Part shown: piece after piece, positions 15,616-26,700 of the stretch | Position numbering within the stretch: position 1 is the first letter of the stretch | Layout of the letters: every line of letters begins with the position of its first letter | Assembly: GCF_001613125.1 (NCBI RefSeq) | Contig: NZ_BDBT01000018.1 | Span: 1-64,000 of the forward strand | DNA from: Nocardia shimofusensis NBRC 100134 | GTDB lineage: Bacteria > Actinomycetota > Actinomycetes > Mycobacteriales > Mycobacteriaceae | Length of the DNA: 64,000 nt | Direction of reading: 5' to 3' | Notes under the pieces: model-generated | What the model was told of the DNA's origin: nothing | Database searches by the model: none | The model's input: only the letters and a program-made list of their open reading frames with translations | Program-made: the position numbers and the translations under genes

Positions 15616-15757
15616 GCGATCCGGGCAACGCTGCGGCCACCGGGCCTCGCGTACAGCCGTGCACCGGCCCTCTCCTACGGCGCGCCGCGCGAGAACTGGG
15701 GCTCGGCGATTTCGGCGAAAGCGCAGCGCGCGACCATGCGCAGTGTTAGAAACGCAG

Positions 15758-15772
15758 GCGCTTCACAAGCGC
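15758..15772. promoter_or_regulatory. Palindrome upstream of ectB-like gene
   Basis: GCGCTT-CAC-AAGCGC is a perfect 6-bp inverted repeat centred 40 nt before the ectB-like ATG. It may be an operator or a small 5' UTR hairpin. Confidence 0.3.
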
Positions 15773-15805
15773 GGAAGGGCTCGCGCGGGGCAGGAAGGAT
15801 TCTCG

Positions 15806-17062
15806 ATGTCTGTCGCCGAGACGAGCGTATTCGAAGAACTGGAATCCAACGTCCGCGGCTACTGCCGGTCATGGCCGACGATCTTCGACACCGCGAGCGG
15901 ATCCGTGCTGCGTGACGAGCGCGGCCGTGAGTACCTGGACTTCTTCGCCGGCGCGGGGGCGCTGAACTACGGGCACAACAACCCGGTGCTCAAGCGGGCG
16001 CTGATCGACTACATCGCCCGGGACGGCCTCACCCACGGCCTGGACATGTCGACGGTGGCCAAGCGTGAACTGCTCGAGGCGCTGCGCGAGCTGATCCTGC
16101 GGCCGCGCGGGCTGGACTACAAGGTGCAGTTCCCCGGCCCGACCGGCGCGAACGCGGTGGAGGCCGCGCTCAAGCTCGCTCGCAAGGTGACCGGCCGCCA
16201 GGCGGTGCTCAATTTCACCAATGCCTTCCACGGCATGACGCTGGGCGCGCTGTCGGTCACCGGCAACGCCGCCAAACGCGCCGGCGCCGGGGTGCCGCTG
16301 CCGCATGCCACACCGATGCCCTACGACGGCTTCCTCGGCGACGGCGACAGCCTGGGCTGGATGTGCCGGATGCTCGACGATGCGTCCTCCGGGCTGGACA
16401 AACCCGCGGCGGTGATCGTGGAGACCGTCCAGGGCGAGGGTGGGGTCAATGTCGCCGGGGTCGAGTGGCTGCGCACCCTGGCGCAGCTGTGCCGCAGCCG
16501 CGGCATCCTGCTGATCGTCGACGATGTGCAGATGGGCTGCGGGCGGACCGGGCCGTTCTTCTCCTTCGAGATCGCGGGCATCACTCCCGACATCGTGACG
16601 CTGTCGAAGGCGATCGGCGGCTACGGCCTGCCGATGGCGCTGGTACTGATGCGTCCCGAGCTGGACCAGTGGGCTCCCGGCGAGCACAACGGCACCTTCC
16701 GCGGCAACAATCCGGCCTTCGTCACCGCACGGGTCGCGCTCGAGCACTACTGGTCCGACGACGCGCTGGAGCGGGCCACGGCGGTCAAGGCCGCCGTGAT
16801 GTGGGCGGCGCTGGAGCGCATCGCGGGGGAGTGTGACGGCATCTCGGTACGCGGCCGCGGGCTGGTGCAGGGTCTCGTGTTCGCCGATGCCTCCCGGGCG
16901 GCCAAGGTCTGCCGCGCGGCCTTCGATCGCGGGTTGCTGGTGGAGACCTCGGGCTCGGTGGACGAGGTGGTCAAGCTGATCCCGCCGCTGACCATCGGCG
17001 AGGGCGAGTTGGCGCGCGGCTTGGACGTGCTGGGCGAGTCGGTCGCCGCGGTATGTGGCTGA
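15806..17062 (+). CDS. ectB: Diaminobutyrate-2-oxoglutarate aminotransferase, EctB-like
   Basis: A class III PLP aminotransferase of 418 residues. In the ectoine pathway EctB transfers an amino group from glutamate to aspartate-semialdehyde to give L-2,4-diaminobutyrate. Visible features are the GAGALNYGHNNP opening (about 50), the FTNAFHGMTLGALS segment (about 139), VDDVQMGCGRTG (about 238) and the PLP lysine in LSKAIGGYGLP (about 268). ATG 15806 is preceded by a GGAAGGA site. Neither ectA (acetyltransferase), ectC (synthase) nor ectD lies beside it; Dps follows 116 nt later. It may supply diaminobutyrate for something other than ectoine, or act with genes elsewhere. Confidence 0.8.
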   Translation: MSVAETSVFEELESNVRGYCRSWPTIFDTASGSVLRDERGREYLDFFAGAGALNYGHNNPVLKRALIDYIARDGLTHGLDMSTVAKRELLEALRELILRPRGLDYKVQFPGPTGANAVEAALKLARKVTGRQAVLNFTNAFHGMTLGALSVTGNAAKRAGAGVPLPHATPMPYDGFLGDGDSLGWMCRMLDDASSGLDKPAAVIVETVQGEGGVNVAGVEWLRTLAQLCRSRGILLIVDDVQMGCGRTGPFFSFEIAGITPDIVTLSKAIGGYGLPMALVLMRPELDQWAPGEHNGTFRGNNPAFVTARVALEHYWSDDALERATAVKAAVMWAALERIAGECDGISVRGRGLVQGLVFADASRAAKVCRAAFDRGLLVETSGSVDEVVKLIPPLTIGEGELARGLDVLGESVAAVCG

Positions 17063-17104
17063 GGTCATGTCCCCGGCGCCGGCCGTCACCGATCTTTCTC
17101 GATA

Positions 17105-17126
17105 GACTGGAGTCATTCCAGAAAAG
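17105..17126. promoter_or_regulatory. FurA-like box upstream of dps
   Basis: GACTGGAGTCATTCCAGAAA contains the inverted repeat CTGGA-GTCAT-TCCAG followed by AAAAG. The ATTCCAGAAAAG part matches, from memory, the FurA-binding sequence upstream of mycobacterial furA-katG. It lies about 55 nt before dps, an iron-storage gene often under iron or peroxide control. Confidence 0.4.
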
Positions 17127-17178
17127 CTCCGGAGCCGGGTTTCGGTTCCACGGGCTTTCTGATCGAGAGGAGTAGCTC

Positions 17179-17673
17179 ATGACCGCCATGCTGTCCGCCA
17201 CCCCGATCACCACCACTCTGGGCGCCGCCGAGCAGAAGGTCGTCGGCATCGTCGTCCAGGACGCGCTGGCCGACATGATCGACCTGTCGCTGATCGGCAA
17301 GCAGGCGCATTGGAACGTCGTCGGCCGTCACTTCCGCGAACTGCACCTGCAGCTCGACGAAGTGGTCGACGCCGCACGCGGATTCGCCGATTCGATCGCC
17401 GAGCGCGGCGCCGCCCTGGGCATCTCGCCGGACGGCCGGGCCGCCACCGTCGCCGGGGCGCGCGGTCTGCCGGAATTCCCCGCAGGCTATGTGACCGACC
17501 GCAAGGTCGTCGAGGCCATGGTGGCCACGCTGGACATCGCGGTCCGCCGGATGCGCGAGCGGGTCGAGGCCACCGACAGCGCCGATCCGGTGACCCAGGA
17601 CCTGCTGATCGGGATCACGGCCGAACTGGAGAAGATGCGCTGGATGTTCCAGGCGCAGACCGTCGACAGCTGA
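17179..17673 (+). CDS. dps: Dps-family DNA-binding ferritin-like protein
   Basis: Forms a 12-subunit cage that oxidises Fe(II) with peroxide, stores iron and protects DNA. The 164-residue protein has the Dps signature GKQAHWNVVGRHFRELHLQLDEV (shown here in part as AHWNVVG...LHLQLDE, about 41-62) containing the inter-subunit ferroxidase His and acidic residues. The N-terminus is short and barely basic, so DNA binding is not assured. ATG 17179 has a strong AGAGGAG site. A FurA-like box lies upstream. It appears to be transcribed alone. Confidence 0.92.
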   Translation: MTAMLSATPITTTLGAAEQKVVGIVVQDALADMIDLSLIGKQAHWNVVGRHFRELHLQLDEVVDAARGFADSIAERGAALGISPDGRAATVAGARGLPEFPAGYVTDRKVVEAMVATLDIAVRRMRERVEATDSADPVTQDLLIGITAELEKMRWMFQAQTVDS

Positions 17674-17793
17674 GTGTTTCCCGGAAGCCGGTGCGCGGCG
17701 ACCGATCGGGACAGCGCCGCAGTCGACAGGGCACGGCGCGAGGACCGGAGGGTTGTCGCGCCGTCGGCTGCCGGGCGCTCGTAGAGTGGGCCG

Positions 17794-18192
17794 GTGATCC
17801 GCACAGCCGCCCTCGCTCATGTCCGCGACCGCAGACTGTTGCAGACGCGATCGGCCGGCAAAGAGGTGTTCTACATGGCGGGCGGCAAGATCGACGCGGG
17901 GGAGACGCCCGATCAGGCCCTGCATCGGGAGGTGCGGGAGGAACTCGGCGTCGCGGTTGTGGACCACCGGCAACTGGGCGTCTTCGAGGCCGAGGCCTTC
18001 GGGCACGCGCCCGGGGTGCGCCTGCACATGACCTGCTTCACCGGTGAACTCGACGGCGACCCGCGGCCCAGCGGCGAGATCGCCGAACTGCGCTACTTCA
18101 CGGTCGGCGAGTACGCCTCCATGCGGCACGTCGCACCCGGATCGCTGCTGGTCTTCCAGCGCCTTTTCGACCTCGGCCTGATCGACTGGTAG
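17794..18192 (+). CDS. Nudix hydrolase
   Basis: A 132-residue single-domain Nudix protein. The Nudix box reads GGKIDAGETPDQALHREVRE followed by ELGV (about 29-52), with all catalytic Glu residues present. The substrate (oxidised nucleotide, dinucleotide or other nucleoside diphosphate derivative) cannot be told. GTG 17794 is preceded by TAGAGT ending 6 nt upstream, so the mRNA is probably leaderless. Confidence 0.88.
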   Translation: MIRTAALAHVRDRRLLQTRSAGKEVFYMAGGKIDAGETPDQALHREVREELGVAVVDHRQLGVFEAEAFGHAPGVRLHMTCFTGELDGDPRPSGEIAELRYFTVGEYASMRHVAPGSLLVFQRLFDLGLIDW

Positions 18193-18320
18193 GCCGTCGC
18201 GGCGAGCGGATCGCCCGCCCGGGCCAGGCGTGTCGGACGCGAACGGCCGAAAATCTGGACAATCGTTATACTTACGCCCGGTGGACAGCAGGGCCGCGCG
18301 TCGGTCATGGTGGACGCACT

Positions 18321-18394
18321 GCCTCCGTAGCTCAGTTGGATAGAGCAAGGGCCTTCTAATCCCTAGGTCGCAGGTTCGATTCCTGCCGGGGGCG
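18321..18394 (+). tRNA. tRNA-Arg (anticodon TCT)
   Basis: The sequence folds as acceptor GCCTCCG/CGGGGGC, D-loop AGCTCAGTTGGATAGAGC, anticodon loop CCTTCTAATC with TCT, and T-loop GGTTCGATTCC. It is 74 nt with discriminator G. CCA is not encoded. Confidence 0.95.
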
Positions 18395-18539
18395 CAACGA
18401 TGCGCCGGTGCACACACTGCACCGGACTCCCTGTGCGTACCCGGTGTACGCATTGCGCAAACGCCGATTTTTCCGCTGCCCTCCACGGCAGCCAAACCCG
18501 GCACGGTGTGGCCCCGCTCATCCAACTACGCTCAGTCGT

Positions 18540-20615
18540 ATGTCGTCACCCTCGGAGCCAGCCGAAGCCACCGCTGCGCGGGACGTCACGCGAAGCGCGG
18601 CGGCAGGGCGCTTCGCCGCTGTGACGGTGTTCTCCGGTGCGGTGGCGGTGTTCTGCGGCGCGGTGGCCGCGGTGACGGCGGCACTGGTCGTCGGGCTCTC
18701 GGCGGCCCAGGCGCTGACGCTGCTCGGCATTCCCGATCCCGGCGCGCTGACCACCTACGGGTTGCCCGCGGTGCGTGCGCTGGCCGATCTGGCCGCCGCG
18801 CTCACCGTCGGTTCGCTGCTGTTCGCCGCGTTCCTGGTTCCGCCGCAGGGCAACGGCCTGTTGGACACGGGCGGCTATCGCGCTGTCCGGATGGCCTCGA
18901 ACTTCGCCTTGGCGTGGGCGTGCTGCGCGGCGCTGCTGGCGCCGCTGACCGTCTCCGAGACCACCGGCAGGCCGGTCGGCCAGATCTGGCGGCCGACGGA
19001 ACTCTGGGGGGCCATCGGCCAGATCGAAGTCGCGCAGGCTTGGCGCACGACGGTGGTGCTGGCGTTGATCGTGGCGATCGGCGCCCGGCTGGCCCTGCGC
19101 TGGGGCTGGATGCCGATCCTGCTGGGCGTCTCGATCGTGACCATGCTGCCACTGGCGCTGACCGGGCATTCGTCGTCCGGCGGCTCCCACGATGTGGCCA
19201 CCAACAGCCTGATCCTGCATCTGGTCGCGGTCGCGGTCTGGGTGGGCGGGCTGTTCGCGGTGCTGGCCTACGCGCTGCGCGGCGGACTGTACACCGGGCT
19301 GGCGGCCCGGCGCTTCTCGCTGGCGGCCACGATCGCGTTCGTGGTGATCGCCGTCAGTGGCGTGATCAACTCCTGGGTCCGGCTGCCGTTCTCGGAACTG
19401 TTCACCAGCACCTACGGGCGGCTGATCCTGGTGAAGGCGCTGGCGCTGATCGTGCTCGGTGTGCTCGGCTGGTTTCAGCGTCGCGCCGCCCTGCCCGCGC
19501 TGGAGGCGAATCCGCGGGACCGCGGCGCGCTGATCCGGTTCGCCGGTGTCGAAGTCCTGATCTTCGCCGCCACCATCGGGCTGGCTGTCGGTCTCGGCCG
19601 GACCCCGCCTCCGCCGCCCACCTCGGTGCCGACACCGGTGGAAGTGGAACTCGGCTACGATCTCGCCGGTCCGCCGACGGTGGCCAGGATGCTGTTCGAC
19701 TGGCGCTTCGATCTGATTTTCGGCACGCTCGCGATCGTGCTCGCCGCGCTGTACCTGCTCGGGGTGCGCCGGTTGCGCAAGCGCGGGGACGCGTGGCCGG
19801 TCGGACGCACTCTCGCCTGGCTGTCGGCGTGCGCGCTGTTGCTGATCACGACCTCCTCGGGCGTCGGCCGGTACGCGCCTGCCATGTTCAGCGTGCACAT
19901 GATGCAGCACATGTCGCTGTCGATGCTGACGCCGATCCTGTTCGCTCTCGGCGGCGCGGTGACCCTGGCATTGCGGGCGCTGCCGCCTGCCGGCCGCGGC
20001 GCTCCGCCGGGGCCGCGCGAATGGGTCCTGCAGGCGGTGCACAATCCGGTGGCGCGGGTGCTGACCCAGCCGATCGTGGCCTCGGTGATCTTCGTCGTCG
20101 GCTTCTACGCGCTCTACATGGGCGGCATCTACGACTCGATCGTCGACTCGCACGCCGCGCATCTGTTCATGAATCTGCACTTCCTGATCAGCGGCTATCT
20201 CTTCTACTGGGTGGTGATCGGCATCGATCCCAAGCCGCGCCAGGTGGAGCCGCTGACCAAACTGGGCATGGTGTTCGGCTCCCTGCCCTTCCACGCCTTC
20301 TTCGGTGTGGCGCTGATGAGCATGTCCACGGTGATGGGTGGCTGGTTCTTCCGCAGCCTCGGCCTGGACTGGCACACCGACCTGCTCGGCGATCAGCGCA
20401 CCGGCGGCAGCCTGGCCTGGGCCAGTGGCGAGGTGCCGCTGGTGGTGGTCATGCTGGCGCTGCTCATCCAGTGGTCACGTAGCGACCAGCGCGCGGCCAA
20501 ACGCTACGACCGCGCGGCCGACCGTGACGACGACGCCGAGCTGGCCGCCTACAACGCGATGTACGCCGAGCTCGCCCGGCAGGATGCCACGGGCAAGCGC
20601 GAGGCCGGCTCTTGA
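18540..20615 (+). CDS. CopD-CtaG fusion membrane protein
   Basis: A 691-residue polytopic protein of about 14 membrane segments. The N-terminal half (about 1-340) resembles the CopD copper-resistance domain; the C-terminal half (about 370-650) resembles CtaG/caa3 oxidase assembly proteins, with the His/Met-rich FSVHMMQHMSLSMLTPILFALG (seen in part as VHMMQHM) and MNLHFLISGYLFYW. The same fusion is found in mycobacteria (Rv0102). The likely role is copper handling for cytochrome oxidase. ATG 18540 is chosen; longer in-frame starts overlap the tRNA-Arg downstream region. The next gene starts at TTG inside its stop codon. Confidence 0.85.
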   Translation: MSSPSEPAEATAARDVTRSAAAGRFAAVTVFSGAVAVFCGAVAAVTAALVVGLSAAQALTLLGIPDPGALTTYGLPAVRALADLAAALTVGSLLFAAFLVPPQGNGLLDTGGYRAVRMASNFALAWACCAALLAPLTVSETTGRPVGQIWRPTELWGAIGQIEVAQAWRTTVVLALIVAIGARLALRWGWMPILLGVSIVTMLPLALTGHSSSGGSHDVATNSLILHLVAVAVWVGGLFAVLAYALRGGLYTGLAARRFSLAATIAFVVIAVSGVINSWVRLPFSELFTSTYGRLILVKALALIVLGVLGWFQRRAALPALEANPRDRGALIRFAGVEVLIFAATIGLAVGLGRTPPPPPTSVPTPVEVELGYDLAGPPTVARMLFDWRFDLIFGTLAIVLAALYLLGVRRLRKRGDAWPVGRTLAWLSACALLLITTSSGVGRYAPAMFSVHMMQHMSLSMLTPILFALGGAVTLALRALPPAGRGAPPGPREWVLQAVHNPVARVLTQPIVASVIFVVGFYALYMGGIYDSIVDSHAAHLFMNLHFLISGYLFYWVVIGIDPKPRQVEPLTKLGMVFGSLPFHAFFGVALMSMSTVMGGWFFRSLGLDWHTDLLGDQRTGGSLAWASGEVPLVVVMLALLIQWSRSDQRAAKRYDRAADRDDDAELAAYNAMYAELARQDATGKREAGS

Positions 20616-21574
20616 CCGAGCTCGACGCCGCGCCGGACTCCGGTGCCTCCGAGCGGCTCACGCGTTCGGATATCCGCACCGCCCGGCGCCGACTGGCGGG
20701 CCGGATCAGGAAGACCCCGGTGCTGCACACCTCGGTGGCCGGTCCGAACGGGCCGGTCCCGGTCACCCTGAAACTGGAATATCTGCAGCACGCGGGCACG
20801 TTCAAGGTGCGAGGAGCGCTGAACGCGATGCTGGCCGCCGACGCCACCGAGCACGTCGCGCTCGCCTCGTCCGGTAATTCCGGCATCGCCGCCGCACTGG
20901 CCGCGGCCTGGCTGGGCAAGACCTGCACGGTGGTGGTGCCCGAATCGGCGCCGCACACCAAGGTCGCGGCCATGTGGTCGCACGGCGCGGAGGTGCTCTG
21001 GTTCGGCACCACCTACCGGGACGCCGAGCTGCACGCTCGCGAATTGGCCGCCGCACGCGGGGCGCTGTTGCTGCACGCCTACGACCAGTCCGATCTGGTC
21101 GCGGGCTCGGGCGTGCTCGGTCTCGAACTCGAGGAGCAGGTGCGCGGCAGGCCGCCGGTACTGGCGGCGGTGGGTGGCGGAGCCCTGGTCGCGGGGCTGG
21201 CGGCGGCGTACGGGCGCAGGCAGCGCGTGATCGGGGTGGAGCCCGCGAGCAGGCCCGCGTTGCGCGCCGCCTTGACCGCCGAGGCGCCGGTCGAGGTCGG
21301 ACCCGCGCCCGCCGGCAGCGACGCGCTCGGCGCGGGGCGCGTCGGCCACCTCGCATTGCGGCTGGCCCGCCGCTACGACGTGCCCGCTCTGCTGGTCACC
21401 GACGACGCGATCGCCACCGCGCGCGAGTACCTGTGGCGCGAGTTCCGTATCGTGGTGGAACCGGCGGGTGCGGCCGCACTGGCCGCCGTGCAGAGCGGCG
21501 CCTACGTCCCGGCGGGCGGCGAACGGCCGATCGTGGTGCTCTGCGGGGCGAACACCGACACGACCGGGCTGTGA
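20612..21574 (+). CDS. PLP-dependent serine/threonine dehydratase-like
   Basis: A 320-residue fold-type II PLP enzyme. The PLP lysine lies in HAGTFKVRGALNAM (about 60-70), the substrate loop is SSGNSGIAAAL, and the phosphate-binding loop is GGGALVAGLA (about 188). It lacks the C-terminal ACT domain of biosynthetic IlvA, so a catabolic Thr/Ser dehydratase or racemase is more likely. TTG 20612 overlaps the CtaG-fusion stop (TTGA), so translation is coupled. A 24-bp tandem repeat begins within its last codons. Confidence 0.82.
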   Translation: MTELDAAPDSGASERLTRSDIRTARRRLAGRIRKTPVLHTSVAGPNGPVPVTLKLEYLQHAGTFKVRGALNAMLAADATEHVALASSGNSGIAAALAAAWLGKTCTVVVPESAPHTKVAAMWSHGAEVLWFGTTYRDAELHARELAAARGALLLHAYDQSDLVAGSGVLGLELEEQVRGRPPVLAAVGGGALVAGLAAAYGRRQRVIGVEPASRPALRAALTAEAPVEVGPAPAGSDALGAGRVGHLALRLARRYDVPALLVTDDAIATAREYLWREFRIVVEPAGAAALAAVQSGAYVPAGGERPIVVLCGANTDTTGL

Positions 21575-21660
21575 CCCCCTGCCCGGACCGGGCTGTGACC
21601 CCCTGCCCGGACCGGGCTGTGACCCCCGCCCGGACCCGGCTGTGACCCCCCGCCCGCCTC
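21566..21660. repeat. 24-bp tandem repeat, nearly four copies
   Basis: The unit GGGCTGTGACCCCCTGCCCGGACC style sequence (first half GGGCTGTGACCCCC) starts at 21566, 21590, 21614 and, one base shorter, 21637. The first copy overlaps the dehydratase stop codon, and each copy carries the same TGA. The array fills the gap before ettA. Confidence 0.85.
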
Positions 21661-21700
21661 TGGCGAGTACCACTGTTCCCTGACCGATAGGCTTGCGCAT

Positions 21701-23377
<1,677 letters not shown>

Positions 23378-23445
23378 TCCTCGGCGGGCTTGTCCCGGCG
23401 CGGTGACCCGACGCGGGCAGCGGCCTCGGCTCGAACGCTCTTGTA

Positions 23446-23479
23446 CAGGGGGCGAGACGGTTAACCGTCTCGCCCCCTG
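23446..23479 (+). terminator. Perfect 34-nt palindromic terminator after ettA
   Basis: CAGGGGGCGAGACGGTT followed at once by its exact reverse complement, then CGGTTTT. It gives a stem of about 15 bp with a minimal loop and a short T-tract, 69 nt after the ettA stop. Confidence 0.9.
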
Positions 23480-23760
23480 CGGTTTTCACGTGTAAGACAC
23501 ATTCCCGGATGGAAGTGGCTAAGGTGGGCCGGGTGCATGCGCAGGCGCGTTCCGGTGCCCCGACAGTCCTCATCGCGATCGCGTCGACGTGAGGTAACCC
23601 GGGTCCGATCGGAGGCTGTGCCGGAAGCGGAACCGAGAGGCGAAGCCCCGGCGTTTCGGCGGCGGAAGGGTATTCCGCTGCCGTGCGTGTGTGGCACAGC
23701 TACCCTTCGGACTGCGTCACTTTGTTGCGGAAGTCCGATCCGAGGGAGTTGGCGAAGAAA
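23480..23760. other. Upstream region of gdh
   Basis: Together with the terminator this makes a 383-nt gap. It should hold the gdh promoter. A CGGACT/AGTCCG inverted repeat spans about 23709-23738, close to the start of gdh. An in-frame GTG at 23683 could extend gdh by 26 residues. Nothing else is recognisable. Confidence 0.4.
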
Positions 23761-26700
23761 ATGACGGTCTCGTCCGAATTGTCCGGTGCGGCCTGGGCCG
23801 CGAGTTTGCCACACTCGCTGCGCGAGGAGCTGGCAAATCTCGAGCGGGCGTATTTCCGCCACGTCGACGCGGACGATGTGGACAGTGTGATCACCGGTTT
23901 GTCGCTGATCTTCCAGCGACATCTGGAGCTGGCGGCGACGCGTCCGGTGGGCCGGGCACTGGTTCGGGTCCACCACCCCGAAGGCAGCACGGACAGCACG
24001 GCCGGCACGGACAGCGCGGACAGTTCGGGTATCGGCGCGGCCGTCCAGGTGGTCACCGACGACATGCCGTTGCTCGTCGACTCGATCACCGCCGCGGTGA
24101 GCCGTGCCGGCGCGAGCATCACCGAGGTCATCCACCCCATCTTCGAGGTCGAACGCGACGGCGAGGGCCGTCTGCTGGCCGCCGTCGCGCACGAGGTCGA
24201 AGCACGATCCGAACTGGAGGCGCGCGAAGGCGCCGACCTGCGCCGGGAGTCGTGGATCCACGTGCAGTTGCATCCCTCGACCGATCGCGCGGTGCTCGAC
24301 GGACTCGCGGACACATTGCGGAATGTGATCGCCGACGTGCGTCAGGTGGTCGCCGATCGCGGGGCCATCGAACAGGCGCAGAAGGCGCTCGCCGACGAAC
24401 TGGACCGGCGCGCCGCGGCGGGCGGCGGCCCGTTCCCGGCCCAGGACCTCACCGACACCGCGGCGCTGCTGCGCTGGCTGGGGGGCGGCTACTTCACCGT
24501 GCTCGGCTACGCGCGCTACCGGCTGCACAGTGTCGGCGGGCGCACGGTCACCGATCTGGTCGACGGGACCTGCCTCGGGGTGCTCCGCCCCGATGTCGGC
24601 ACCGATTTCCGGGTGCCGGTCAACGGCTCGGACCGGCCGTTGCTGATGCTGACCCAGGGGCTGGTCCCGGCCACCGTGCACCGCTCGGTGTACCCGTACT
24701 TCGTCGGTGTCGCCGATGTCGACGCCGCCGGCACGGTCGTCGGCGAGCACCTGTTCATCGGCGTGTTCACGGTGACCGCGGTCCACGAGAACGTGCTCGA
24801 CATCCCGGTCATCTCGCACCGGGTCCGCAGCGCGATCGAGCGCAGCGGGTTCGACCTGGAGTCCTACTCCGGGCAGGCCATGCTCGAGGTCATCCAGTCC
24901 TTCCCCCGCACCGAACTGTTCTCCTCCGACGCGCAGACCATGCGACGCACTGCCGAGGCGGTGCTGAATGTCGGTCTGCGCAGACAGGTTCGGCTGTTCC
25001 TGCGCGCGGACACCCACGGCCGGTTCGTGGCCTGCCTGGTGTACCTGCCCCGCGACCGCTACACCACCCACGTGCGCCTGAGCATGCAGAAGATCCTGGT
25101 GCGCGAACTGGGCGGCGATTCCATCGACTACTCCGCGCGCGTCAGCGAAAGCGATTTGGCCAGTGTGTATTTCACCGTCCGGATGCCCGGCGCGGAGACC
25201 GGCGGCCCGGACCGCGCGGCCATCCTGGCCCGCACCTCCGACGAGAATCGCAAGCGCATCGAGAGTCTGCTCGCCGAGGCCAGTCGCACCTGGGCCGATC
25301 ACCTGATCGAGCTGGTGAGCACCACGTCGGTGCTCGATGCCGAAGTGGTGCAGGAGTATTCGACCGCCTTTCCGGAGTCCTACAAGCAGGACTTCACCCC
25401 CGCCCGCGCGCTGCGCGACATCGCCCGGCTGGAGCGGCTCACCGAGGGCGCCATCGACCAGCACCTCTACCGGATTCCCGACGCCGAACCCGGCGCGTGG
25501 CGGTTCGCGCTGGCGGTGTGCGGTGCGGGAATCTCGTTGAGCCAGGTGCTTCCGGTGCTGCAGAGCCTGGGGGTCGAGGTCGTCGACGAGCGGCCCTACC
25601 GGGTCCGGGTGGAGCCGGAACGCTGGATCTACGACTTCGGCGTGCTGGCTCGCCAGGAACTGCTGCGCACCGCGCTCGACACCGATCTCGACGCCGAGCT
25701 GCTGGAGTCGGCCGCGGGCGAGGGCAGCGGGCTGCGGCAGCGGTTCGTCGACGCCGTGGCGGCGATGTGGCACGGCCGCGCCGAAGCCGACGGGCTCAAC
25801 GAACTGGTGTTGCGTGCCCGGCTGCCGTGGCGCGCGGTCGCCATGCTGCGCGCCTACGCGAAATACCTGCAGCAGGCGGGGTTCCCGTATTCGCAGGCCA
25901 ATATCGCGCGGGTGCTGCTGGCCCACCCGGACATCGCCGCACTGATGGTCGATCTGTTCGCCGCCCGCTTCGATCCCGGCACCTGCTCGGCCGAGCGCGC
26001 CGTCGAGTGCGAGGCTCAGCTGCACCGGCGCATCGACGAGGTGGTCAGCCTGGACGCCGACCGCATCCTGCGCGCCATCCTCGGCCTGATCAAGGCCACC
26101 CTGCGTACGAACTTCTACACCACCGACACCGAGGGCGCCCCGCGCGGATACATCTCGATCAAGGTCGAACCGCGCGAGATCGCCGAATTGCCCAAGCCCA
26201 AACCGCAGTTCGAGATCTTCGTCTACTCCCCGCGGGTGGAGGGCGTGCATCTGCGCTTCGGCTCGGTGGCGCGCGGCGGCCTGCGCTGGTCGGACCGGCT
26301 GGAGGACTTCCGCACCGAGATCCTGGGTCTGGTGAAGGCGCAGGCGGTGAAGAACGCCGTCATCGTCCCGGTCGGCGCCAAGGGCGGCTTCGTGGTCAAG
26401 CAGCCGCCGCAGCCGACCGGTGACCCGGGCGCCGATCGTCAGGCGCTGACCGCCGAGGGCGTGGAGTGCTACCGCACCTTCATCTCCGGCCTGCTCGATC
26501 TCACCGACAATGTCGATCTGGCCACCGGCGCGGTGGTGCCCCCCGCGCGCGTGGTGCGTCACGATGGCGACGACACCTACCTGGTGGTCGCCGCCGACAA
26601 GGGCACCGCCAGTTTCTCCGACATCGCCAATGCCGTGGCGATCGACTACGGCTTCTGGCTGGGCGACGCCTTCGCCTCCGGCGGCTCGGCCGGCTACGAC

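Noticed and set aside
15806..17673. Ectoine biosynthesis operon
   Set aside because: Only an EctB-like gene is present; the flanking genes are a hypothetical protein and dps.
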